A program made the translations under genes and the position numbers. The notes beneath the pieces are model-generated. The model made no database searches. It saw nothing but the letters and a program-made list of their open reading frames with translations, and had not been told where the DNA came from. From an uncultured SAR116 cluster alpha proteobacterium (GTDB lineage Bacteria > Pseudomonadota > Alphaproteobacteria > Puniceispirillales > Puniceispirillaceae), in the NCBI GenBank assembly GCA_902520575.1, contig CABYOG010000002.1, forward strand, positions 1 to 49,558: a stretch of DNA of 49,558 nucleotides. Direction: 5' to 3'. This document shows, one piece after another, positions 8,721 through 16,136 of this stretch (positions are counted from its first letter, which is position 1; every line of letters starts with the position of its first letter).

Positions 8721-9500
8721 TTAGTCTTGTTGGTATCGCCAGCGATAATGTGGGGGCGTCGGACCCTTATTTCGGCCGCCCTGCTGCATTTGCTCATAAC
8801 CATGTGCCATTGCGCCCACAGAGCGCGATAGGCAAAATAGCCCTCTGGCCAGTTCAGGAGGGAAACCAAGTTCACCGTAAATTACTGCAGTTGCGCCATC
8901 AATATTCATGGGCACAGGCTTACCCTTTAAATCACCCAGATGGGTTTCAATTTGAACTGCAATTTCCATAAATTCACCGGAAACAACACCTCTGTCCCGC
9001 GCATCTCTGACCAATGCCATCAGACGGGGAGCGCGTGGATCTACAGGCTTATGAAACCGATGGCCAAACCCAGGAATATAAGGGTTAATATCCTGCCTGT
9101 ATCTAGTCAAATAATTAGCTATCTTATCAATATTTAAGTTTGGTTCTGTTGCTAAATCACACAAAAGGCTCACAAATTGTTGGCCTGCGCCGCCATGCAC
9201 ATCATCAAGCATATGTACAGCTGTCCCCATAGCACCATTGAGCCCTAAACCGCAGGTCACAGCCATTCGTGCAGCTGCAATGGATGGAGCTTGAGGGCCA
9301 TGGTCAACTGAGGACACAAGTGCGGCCTCAAGTAAATCAGCTTGCCCCTTGGTCGGATTGTTTCCTCGAAGCATCAGCCAGATCATTTCAGCAAAGGACA
9401 AATTACCAATCAGGTCTTGAATTGCTCTGCCACGGATATCAATACGGCCTGGCTCCATATCTATGATGGAGGTTGTCCACCAATCTGTAACATCACTCAT
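8721..9500 (-). CDS. Citrate synthase-family short lyase (citryl-CoA lyase-like)
   Basis: At 259 residues this is much shorter than true citrate synthase (about 430) and is the size of stand-alone citryl-CoA or citramalyl-CoA lyase-type members. Catalytic landmarks of the fold are present: DHGPQAPS (His67), DDVHGGAG (His102), GFGHRFH (His147, Arg148) and NIDGATAVIYGELG (Asp201), matching the His-His-Asp arrangement of citrate synthase. The likely reaction is cleavage (or formation) of a carbon-carbon bond in an acyl-CoA, for instance a citryl-like CoA giving acetyl-CoA and an oxoacid. Its start overlaps the CoA-transferase stop by 4 bases, so the two proteins are translated together and probably act in sequence. 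It ends the five-gene minus-strand operon that begins with tctC. Substrate unknown. Confidence 0.8.
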   Translation of the reverse strand: MSDVTDWWTTSIIDMEPGRIDIRGRAIQDLIGNLSFAEMIWLMLRGNNPTKGQADLLEAALVSSVDHGPQAPSIAAARMAVTCGLGLNGAMGTAVHMLDDVHGGAGQQFVSLLCDLATEPNLNIDKIANYLTRYRQDINPYIPGFGHRFHKPVDPRAPRLMALVRDARDRGVVSGEFMEIAVQIETHLGDLKGKPVPMNIDGATAVIYGELGFPPELARGLFCLSRSVGAMAHGYEQMQQGGRNKGPTPPHYRWRYQQD

Positions 9501-10681
9501 ATGATACCCTTCTGCCTAAGCTGCTCTATCGTTTCACCATCATATCCCAACTCGCGTAAAATTTCGTTATTATGTTCGCCAATTACAGGCGGAGGTGTAT
9601 CAACTGAAGCTGGCTGCCCATCGCTCTGAAACCCTGTGCGCATAATAGAAATAGACTGCTCAAGACCCTGAACATTTTCGAATTCAGCCAATAAGCCACG
9701 ATGAGCAATATGAGGATGTGCAAGAATTTCTGGCACCGTCATAACCACACCCGCTGGCACACCAATAGCAGTCAGCTCAACTTCCCATTCAAGAGCTGAC
9801 TTGTTCTTAAGGTAGGGCTCGAGTTCAGCAATTAATTCATAACGATGCATTTTGCGGTTATCGCGGGTTACAAAACGGCTGTCCTTAGCCAGATGCGGAC
9901 AATTAAGATGCGCAACCAATGCCAGCCACTGACGTTCCTCATTGGCTGCAATATTGATCAATCCGTAAGATGTCTGGAACGTTCCGGATGGCGCCGACGT
10001 TATATTCTCGTTCCCTTGCTGAGCAGGAATAACACCGCCAATAAGGTAGTTTGAAACTACCCAACCCATGGTAGTCAGCACAGAATCGAGCATAGAGACA
10101 TCAACCATCTGGCCTCGGGGACGTTTATTAAGAGCCGCAGATATGGCCATCGCTGCTGTTAACCCACCAATTGTATCTGCCAAAGGAAAACCAACCCGCA
10201 ATGGATCATCTGCCGGTTTCCCAGTAATACTCATGACGCCAGATAAACCCTGAATAATTTGGTCGTATGCTGGGCGCGGGCTGAGCGGCCCAGTTTGTCC
10301 AAAGCCGGAAATTGCACAATAGATAAGCTCAGGTCTGAGTTGCTTTAATTCATCATAATCAAGACCAAGGCGGGTCATTACGCCTGGCCTGAAATTTTCA
10401 ACAACCACATCAGCCGTTCGCACTAGCTGAAAAAATATTTCCTTACCCTTATCAGATTTTAAATCCAGAGTTAGAGATTTTTTCCCTGCATTCTGGGCCA
10501 GAAAGGAAATTCCCATCTGCGCATCACTTAGCTGCTTATCCGCACCAAGATGGCGAGCCAAATCCCCGCGACCAACAGTTTCTACTTTAATGATTTCCGC
10601 GCCCATATGTGCTAATTGGTGACAGCAAAATGGGCCTGCCAAAACATTGGTTAAGTCGAGAACTCTTACTGAAGAAAGCAT
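9497..10681 (-). CDS. Class III (CaiB/BaiF) CoA-transferase
   Basis: A 394-residue family III CoA-transferase. The N-terminus VRVLDLTNVLAGPFCCHQLA begins the nucleotide-binding part; ENFRPG (95-100), GFGQTGP (126-132) and PAYDQIIQ with the expected catalytic Asp140 follow. The enzyme transfers CoA between carboxylic acids through an aspartyl-CoA thioester. Given its position between an organic-acid uptake system and a citrate-synthase-type lyase, it probably activates the imported acid so the lyase can split it; members of this family act on itaconate, malate, citramalate, formate, carnitine and others, and the sequence alone does not choose. The gap to tctA is only 6 bases. Confidence 0.88.
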   Translation of the reverse strand: MLSSVRVLDLTNVLAGPFCCHQLAHMGAEIIKVETVGRGDLARHLGADKQLSDAQMGISFLAQNAGKKSLTLDLKSDKGKEIFFQLVRTADVVVENFRPGVMTRLGLDYDELKQLRPELIYCAISGFGQTGPLSPRPAYDQIIQGLSGVMSITGKPADDPLRVGFPLADTIGGLTAAMAISAALNKRPRGQMVDVSMLDSVLTTMGWVVSNYLIGGVIPAQQGNENITSAPSGTFQTSYGLINIAANEERQWLALVAHLNCPHLAKDSRFVTRDNRKMHRYELIAELEPYLKNKSALEWEVELTAIGVPAGVVMTVPEILAHPHIAHRGLLAEFENVQGLEQSISIMRTGFQSDGQPASVDTPPPVIGEHNNEILRELGYDGETIEQLRQKGII

Positions 10682-10687
10682 TTATAT

Positions 10688-12196
10688 CTATCCTGATGCC
10701 ACTTCTTTTGACGCATTCCTTGACCGCATGGCTGGCAGCACAATCAGTAATACAGCAATCCCCAATAATATGGCTGTCATTGGACGCTCCCATATAAAGC
10801 TAACCCCATCATAAAGCTGGGTTGCACGTGAAAAATTGTCCTCCAACATTGGCCCAAGGATAAAACCTATTAGTAGCGGGGCAAGCGGAAAAGAGGCAAA
10901 GCGCAAAATCGTCGCCGCAACACCAAGCCCAACGAGAAACAATAACTCTGTAGCGTTATTCTGGCCGATATATGCGCCCATTAATGTGAAAAACAGAATA
11001 AACGGGATTAGAAAGGTGCGCGGAACCGTCAAGACTTTGGCGATGTAGGGTATGAGCGGTAGATTCAGAATTAAAAGTACAACATTGCCAATATACATGG
11101 ATATGATGACAGACCAGAAAATTTCTGGCTGATCCTGCATCAGACGCGGTCCTGGTGAGACATTCAGCGCAATCAAAGCTCCCAAAAGAATTGCAGTTGT
11201 CCCAGACCCTGGAATGCCCAGTGTCAGCAAAGGCACAAATGAACCAGTACAAGCGGCGTTATTAGCACTTTCAGGTGCCGCTAAACCTTTAACAGAGCCC
11301 TTACCAAATTCCTTTCTTTCTTCCTGAGGCGCGATATTTCGTTCAACCGCATAACCAAGAAATGAAGCGATAGTGGCACCAGCACCGGGCATTACACCAA
11401 TCAGAAAACCTTGCAAGGACTGCCGCCCAATCACGGGAGCAATCTTTTTTGCCTCGTCTTTTGTAATGCGCAGATTTGTGATGTCTGATTGTTTGCTGCC
11501 TGCTTTACCAGACCGGCTCGGGTCAAGTACCAGAAACAATGTTTCAGGTATCGCAAACATCGCCATGGCTAGAGTGATAAAACCTATACCAGACTGCAAA
11601 TCCATAATGCCCATGGTAAAGCGTGGCATATTAAATTGAGCGCCCTCCCCCACAGTAGCCAGCGCAAGACCAACAACCGTCATCAATAATGCTTTTGTCA
11701 CCTGTCCAGATCCAGCAAAGGCCGCTATGGCCGATAGGCCAACAACCATCAATGCAAAATATTCAGAAGAATGAAATAGCAAAGCTACAGAGGCCAAAGC
11801 AGGAGCAAAAAATACCAGCAAAAGAGCCCCAACTGTGCCACCAGCAAATGAGGCTATCGCAGCGATAGTGAGAGCCTTTCCAGCCTTGCCCTGGCGAGTA
11901 AGAGGATAACCATCAAAGCTAGTAGCAACTGTAGAAGCTACACCAGGAGCATTTATTAGGATAGATGAAGTGGAGCCGCCAAAAACAGCCCCATAATATA
12001 CACCAGCTAAAAGGATGAGCGCTGCAGCCGGGTCACCAATTGAAATTGCCACGGGGATCATTATTGCAATTATAGACATAGGCCCAAGACCAGGCAGCAT
12101 ACCTATAAACGTCCCAATAATGCAGCCACCGATGACCATGAGCATATTCTTGACTGAAAGGGCGGTATACAGACCAAGCAAAAATCCTTCAATCAT
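10688..12196 (-). CDS. tctA: TctA large membrane subunit of tripartite tricarboxylate transporter
   Basis: A 502-residue integral membrane protein with about eleven to twelve hydrophobic helices. TctA family signatures are present: GTFIGMLPGLGPMSIIAI near residues 28-45, GVYYGAVFGGSTSSILIN about 65-82, GVMPGAGATIASFLGY in the second half, and TLGIPGSGTTAILLGAL. TctA is the sodium/proton-coupled channel-forming subunit that imports acids delivered by the periplasmic TctC protein. tctB lies 11 bases upstream and the CoA-transferase 6 bases downstream, so transport and catabolism are in one transcription unit. Confidence 0.93.
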   Translation of the reverse strand: MIEGFLLGLYTALSVKNMLMVIGGCIIGTFIGMLPGLGPMSIIAIMIPVAISIGDPAAALILLAGVYYGAVFGGSTSSILINAPGVASTVATSFDGYPLTRQGKAGKALTIAAIASFAGGTVGALLLVFFAPALASVALLFHSSEYFALMVVGLSAIAAFAGSGQVTKALLMTVVGLALATVGEGAQFNMPRFTMGIMDLQSGIGFITLAMAMFAIPETLFLVLDPSRSGKAGSKQSDITNLRITKDEAKKIAPVIGRQSLQGFLIGVMPGAGATIASFLGYAVERNIAPQEERKEFGKGSVKGLAAPESANNAACTGSFVPLLTLGIPGSGTTAILLGALIALNVSPGPRLMQDQPEIFWSVIISMYIGNVVLLILNLPLIPYIAKVLTVPRTFLIPFILFFTLMGAYIGQNNATELLFLVGLGVAATILRFASFPLAPLLIGFILGPMLEDNFSRATQLYDGVSFIWERPMTAILLGIAVLLIVLPAMRSRNASKEVASG

Positions 12197-12207
12197 GGAT
12201 AGCCTTC

Positions 12208-12699
12208 CTAACTAACGTTCAAAAATATAGGAAAGGGAGTCATGTAAATGCCAAGCACTGAGTCAACTAGATACCAGATCCCATAACTTGCCATTCCGGA
12301 TACAACTATCAGAAGTAAAAAACGACGCTCACCAAGCAGAGCCGCGCCCAAAGATAAGAATAGAAACGTCGCTGCTAAAAAACCTAAGCTGCGCAGTGTG
12401 AGCGCATAGATAACCATTCCAACAATTAAAGTGAGCGCATCAAAAATCTTATAGAGACGCCAGTTTTTTACAATGATATCGTCACTAATTTGCCTATCTG
12501 TTTTTTCGATGTTCATCAGCACAAATAAAGCGCCAAAAACGCCAATTACAGAGAGAATTTTGGGAAAGGTCGATGGCCAAACAGGATTACGCTGCAGGAT
12601 GGGCGGCAACAGACCATCCATCTGAAAAAATGCTGTATATCCGTAGATCAGAAAAATGAGCGCAATAAATAGCGCCAACCATCTGTCCAAAGCCATCAA
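12208..12699 (-). CDS. tctB: TctB small membrane subunit of tripartite tricarboxylate transporter
   Basis: A 163-residue protein with four hydrophobic segments, the size and topology of TctB/DUF1468. An early FLIYGYTAFFQM-type helix, a proline-rich loop (LLPPILQRNPVWPSTFPKIL) and two closely spaced C-terminal helices (LGFLAATFLFLSLGAALLGE) are typical. TctB partners TctA in the membrane and is poorly conserved; the call rests on these features plus its place between tctC and tctA. Confidence 0.88.
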   Translation of the reverse strand: MMALDRWLALFIALIFLIYGYTAFFQMDGLLPPILQRNPVWPSTFPKILSVIGVFGALFVLMNIEKTDRQISDDIIVKNWRLYKIFDALTLIVGMVIYALTLRSLGFLAATFLFLSLGAALLGERRFLLLIVVSGMASYGIWYLVDSVLGIYMTPFPIFLNVS

Positions 12700-12768
12700 C
12701 TCCCCCTTTTAAGAAAACAGGCCACCCAGCCAACTATTGTGCTAAGCGGCCTGAATTAGTGGCCTAAT

Positions 12769-13752
12769 TTAGAGGAAGCCAAGCTTTTTCATCAAATCAC
12801 CAATTTCTTTTTCTTGGCCTTCAAGAAAGGTCATGAAATCATCACCTGGGTTGTGAATGTTTTCCCAACCGTTGCGTGCACGCACTTCTTCCCATTCAGA
12901 TGTTTTGTACATCTTTGCGATTGCTTTCTGATAGGCTACCAGCTTATCTTTTGGCAAACCTGGTGCAGCAAAAAACCCGCGCCAGTTCACGAAATATGTG
13001 TCAATCCCCTGCTCTTTCATGGTCTTTGCATCCGGAAAGGCACCGACACGGTCGTTCGATGTCACACCGATAATATTTGCCTCGCCAGCTTTAGCCATTG
13101 CTACAGCTTCAGAAAAACCGGTCGACAGGGCTTTAATCTCTCCTGAAAGTAACGCAGCCATCGCTTTACCACCAGCATCATAAGCAACATATTTCACTTC
13201 TGTCGGATTGGCTCCAGCGGCCTGCATCACCATTGCTGCAACTAGATGATCCATCCCACCGGGCACGGAGCCACCTCCAATTGCTACACCAGATGGATTA
13301 GCTTTATAGGCCGCTACAAGGTCTCCCATTGATTTGATATTTGAATTCGAGGGAACAACAAGTGCTGCATAATCACCAATCGTGCCTGAAACCAGCGTCA
13401 AATCACGAAAATTATGGGGAAAAACGCCTGTAAGTGAACGAATCACAATTGGTGTTGAGTTCACCATCAATGTGCCGTGGTTGCTAGCGGCGTTTTCAAT
13501 GAGATAACCAATGGCTTTACCGCCACCTCCACCAGACATATTTTCATATGAGGCAGAACCAACAAGTCCTGATTTTGTCAGCGCTTCCCCTGTTCCGCGA
13601 GCTGTTCCATCCCAGCCTCCTCCTGCGCCACCTGGAATCAGAAAGTGAATTGAGTCCACCACCTGATGACCATCTGCCATAGCCGAACCGGCTAATCCCG
13701 TTGCTAAGGCTGCCGCAAGAAAAGTTCTGCGTGCAATCATCCAAGACTTCAT
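12769..13752 (-). CDS. tctC: TctC periplasmic solute-binding protein
   Basis: A 327-residue extracytoplasmic binding protein of the TctC/Bug family. The N-terminus has a signal peptide with a twin-arginine-like motif (ARRTFLAAALATGLAGSAMA). The ligand-contacting loop near IPGGAGGGWDGTARG corresponds to the Bug family loop that binds a carboxylate through backbone amides, and YENMSGGGGGKAIGYL and AIGGGSVPGGMDHL are further family segments. Bug proteins bind mono-, di- or tricarboxylates; the exact ligand is not predictable here. It is first gene of the operon tctC-tctB-tctA-CoA-transferase-lyase and diverges from the AtuA-like gene. The 69-base gap to tctB is the largest within the operon and could allow extra TctC, as is usual for binding proteins. 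Confidence 0.92.
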   Translation of the reverse strand: MKSWMIARRTFLAAALATGLAGSAMADGHQVVDSIHFLIPGGAGGGWDGTARGTGEALTKSGLVGSASYENMSGGGGGKAIGYLIENAASNHGTLMVNSTPIVIRSLTGVFPHNFRDLTLVSGTIGDYAALVVPSNSNIKSMGDLVAAYKANPSGVAIGGGSVPGGMDHLVAAMVMQAAGANPTEVKYVAYDAGGKAMAALLSGEIKALSTGFSEAVAMAKAGEANIIGVTSNDRVGAFPDAKTMKEQGIDTYFVNWRGFFAAPGLPKDKLVAYQKAIAKMYKTSEWEEVRARNGWENIHNPGDDFMTFLEGQEKEIGDLMKKLGFL

Positions 13753-13802
13753 TTTTTCCTCCCAAAGAAAGTTAGTAATGTTAATTTATGAGTGTGTCGG
13801 GC

Positions 13803-13816
13803 CAGAAGTGCTTCTG
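13803..13816. promoter_or_regulatory. Dyad in the tctC/AtuA divergent promoter region (possible operator)
   Basis: CAGAAGTGCTTCTG is a 14-bp dyad with six paired positions on each side of a two-base centre. It sits in the middle of the only shared non-coding space between the divergent tctC operon and the AtuA-like gene, where a regulator could control both. No regulator gene lies in the segment, and no binding protein is implied by the sequence itself. Confidence 0.3.
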
Positions 13817-13848
13817 CAAGTGAAAATTTAATACAGGAATATATCAAG

Positions 13849-15204
13849 GTGTTTAAGGCAAAGACAAAAATCCTTATCCCAGCAGGTGCGCTGGGCATTC
13901 CTTATGATCGAGATGCACTAGCACGCGGGCTAAAAGAAAATCCTGACCTCATTGCCATTGATGGTGGGTCTACTGACAGTGGGCCTTATTATCTGGGCAC
14001 TGGCAGAAGTAAGTATTCACGTAACGCCACAAAAGCGGACTGGGCAGATCTGATGGCGGCGAGGACAATAGCAAATGTGCCTCTGGTAATAGGGACAGCA
14101 GGAACTAGCGGTGCTGACAGCGCAGTTGACTGGATGTTGGAGATCACACTTGAAATAGCAAGAGAACGCGGTGAAACACTTAAAATAGCAACTTTGAAAT
14201 CTGGCCAGCAAAAGGAAAAAATAGTAACTGCTCTTAACAAAGGGGCTATCAAGCCTCTTGAAGGCGCTCCTAATATCGATAAGACCATACTGGATCAATG
14301 TACAAATATTGTTGCGCTGGCCGGTATAGAACAAATTCAGGCAGCCCTCGCTAGTGAAGCTGACATTGTTATTGCTGGGCGTACGACAGATACGGCCATT
14401 ATAGCCGCTCTTCCAATTGCAAGAGGTTGTCATAAAGGAGCTGCCTGGCATGGAGCAAAAATCGCAGAATGCGGTGCCTTAGCAACTACAAACCCCAATT
14501 CAGGTGTTATTTTAATGAGCTTTGATGAAACAGGTTTTACAATTACACCACTGGCACACAATACAGCTGCAACACCATACACTGTATCTGCCCATATGCT
14601 CTATGAAAATGCAGACCCTTATATTCTTTATGAACCTGGTGGATGGCTAGATGTGCGGTTAGCTCAATATACTGCCATAGATGACGTAAGCGTGCGTGTG
14701 GAGGGAAGTGTCTGGCATGAAACCTCAAATTACACAGTCAAGCTTGAGGCCGCAAAACAAGTGGGCTTCCAGACTGTTTCCTTCGTTCTTGTCCGCGATA
14801 CGCATTATTGCGCTCACATACACGAATGGGCAGACGCACTGAAAGCGTCGTTTGAACATAAAGCACAGCTAAATGGCCTTACAGAAACGCGATTAGAATT
14901 GCGCGTAATCGGACGAAACGCAACCCTAGGTCAACTTGAAACTTTTCACTCAAGTGATGGAGAAGTTGGCGTTATGGCAATATTTACAAGCTCTAATCAG
15001 AAACAAGCAAATGAGGCAGCAAAAATGTTAAACCCGGATCTTTTGCACCTGCCGCTGACACCGCACGAACCTATGCCCACTTTCGCATTTCCATTCTCAC
15101 CGCCAGAAATAGATCGAGGAGAAATATTTGAGTTTTGCCTACATCATACAATGACTTTAGATGATCCTATGTATGCCTTTGAATTACAAATCATGGAAAG
15201 CTAG
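13849..15204 (+). CDS. AtuA-family (DUF1446) protein
   Basis: A protein of about 451 residues of the acyclic terpene utilisation AtuA/DUF1446 family. Diagnostic segments are IAIDGGSTDSGPYYLG near the start, VIGTAGTSGAD, DIVIAGRTTDTA, and GGWLDVRLAQY. GTG at 13849 is preferred because it gives the compact family N-terminus (KILIPAGALG within 15 residues), has an AGGA about 9-10 bases upstream, and leaves 96 bases for divergent promoters; an in-frame GTG at 13792 would leave only 39. The family is linked to acyclic terpene and carboxylic acid breakdown, but I know of no firmly established reaction for this branch. It forms a two-gene unit with the DUF4387 gene and faces the tct operon, suggesting one pathway, possibly an isomerase/dehydratase-type step on the imported acid (inference). 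Confidence 0.8.
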   Translation: MFKAKTKILIPAGALGIPYDRDALARGLKENPDLIAIDGGSTDSGPYYLGTGRSKYSRNATKADWADLMAARTIANVPLVIGTAGTSGADSAVDWMLEITLEIARERGETLKIATLKSGQQKEKIVTALNKGAIKPLEGAPNIDKTILDQCTNIVALAGIEQIQAALASEADIVIAGRTTDTAIIAALPIARGCHKGAAWHGAKIAECGALATTNPNSGVILMSFDETGFTITPLAHNTAATPYTVSAHMLYENADPYILYEPGGWLDVRLAQYTAIDDVSVRVEGSVWHETSNYTVKLEAAKQVGFQTVSFVLVRDTHYCAHIHEWADALKASFEHKAQLNGLTETRLELRVIGRNATLGQLETFHSSDGEVGVMAIFTSSNQKQANEAAKMLNPDLLHLPLTPHEPMPTFAFPFSPPEIDRGEIFEFCLHHTMTLDDPMYAFELQIMES

Positions 15205-15206
15205 AA

Positions 15207-15524
15207 ATGAAAAGCTCAGACAGAATCAATCTAGGGCAGATGGTTCGCAAAATAAGGTCAAAAAATGCAGGACCATTTTGGCTCACATTAGATATATTCT
15301 GTGTTGATGAAGAAAATTTTAACTACATCCACAGCCAGCTCAAGACAAACAAAGTCGCCAACCTATTTCAAATACATGAATCAAAAATAAAGAGATTTGA
15401 TATCCCCGACTTAAATGTCATTAAATTAAGCTTTCCGCGCCCGCGCATACAGGGAAAAGCAAATGATACCGATATGCATGGGGCGTCGTACGCCGCGCTT
15501 CTAGAGGAGTTAGAAATGAACTGA
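15207..15524 (+). CDS. DUF4387 domain protein
   Basis: A 105-residue protein that is almost entirely a DUF4387 domain: KIRSKNAGPFWLTLDIFCV (16-34), VIKLSFPRPRIQGKAND and DMHGASYAALL near the end. DUF4387 is often fused to or encoded beside AtuA-family proteins, and here the ATG follows the AtuA-like stop by two bases, so the two are likely subunits of one enzyme. No activity is assigned to the small domain on its own. Confidence 0.87.
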   Translation: MKSSDRINLGQMVRKIRSKNAGPFWLTLDIFCVDEENFNYIHSQLKTNKVANLFQIHESKIKRFDIPDLNVIKLSFPRPRIQGKANDTDMHGASYAALLEELEMN

Positions 15525-15537
15525 AGCTGGAGCAAAA

Positions 15538-15551
15538 AAACTGGAACAAAC
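15538..15551 (+). repeat. 14-bp direct repeat, right copy
   Basis: AAACTGGAACAAAC, identical to 8642-8655. A near copy, CTGGAGCAAA, lies about 14 bases upstream, so the motif is loosely tandem here as it is at the left end. Both copies lie just inside the tRNA-Asp boundaries. Confidence 0.35.
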
Positions 15552-15619
15552 AAGAAAATAGCCCCCGGCGTGTTAAGGCCGAAAGTCTAGTAAGCCATTG
15601 TAATTATGAAAGAGAAAAG

Positions 15620-15696
<77 letters not shown>

Positions 15697-15842
15697 AAAT
15701 TCAAAAAAAGGAGCATTCGAGAGAGCTCCATCTACATGGGTTCTTTGAAATACTGCTACCAAGCAAGACTGTCAAGCATTAAGCAGAAAGAGATACTAAG
15801 TTTGAATTTAAATCAGCATTGCTCAAGATCTTTGCCTTACAC

Positions 15843-16073
15843 TTATCCAGATGGAGAAAAACGCTTTTCATGCTTCTTGCTTCGCCCATTCACGCGAGTG
15901 CGCCAAAGTTTGAAAGATGATGTTTTTAGATGTCTCCGCATAAGTTCAATAACCTGTTTTTCATTCTTGCCCGTTTGTTGCTCAATAGATTCAAAACTAA
16001 CCTTGTCAGACCAGGCCAATTCAATAACAAGATGGTCTAGGGCATCCAATGAATCTTTTTTTTGTAATTTCAT
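15843..16073 (-). CDS. DUF2805/TIGR03643 small protein
   Basis: A 76-residue protein counted from ATG at 16073; a TTG three codons further upstream is less likely. It matches the small DUF2805 family: LVIELAWSDKVSFESIE, then KQVIELMRRHLKTSSFKLWR and RVNGRSKKHEKR. The pattern is a helix-turn-helix-like core with a basic C-terminus, suggesting nucleic acid binding, but the family has no known function. It lies between tRNA-Asp and the POTRA-like gene, with about 150 bases to the tRNA. Confidence 0.75.
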   Translation of the reverse strand: MKLQKKDSLDALDHLVIELAWSDKVSFESIEQQTGKNEKQVIELMRRHLKTSSFKLWRTRVNGRSKKHEKRFSPSG

Positions 16074-16136
16074 TAAATACAAACCAAATTAAGGTGAATT
16101 CGTTTCTATAGCGTCGCGATATTTTCAAGCATTTAA

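Noticed and set aside
13792..13848. GTG 13792 as start of the AtuA-like gene
   Set aside because: It would leave only 39 bases for divergent promoters and add residues before the family N-terminus.
8559..15619. Integrase or transposase inside the island
   Set aside because: All frames over 300 bases there are accounted for by metabolic genes or their antisense shadows.
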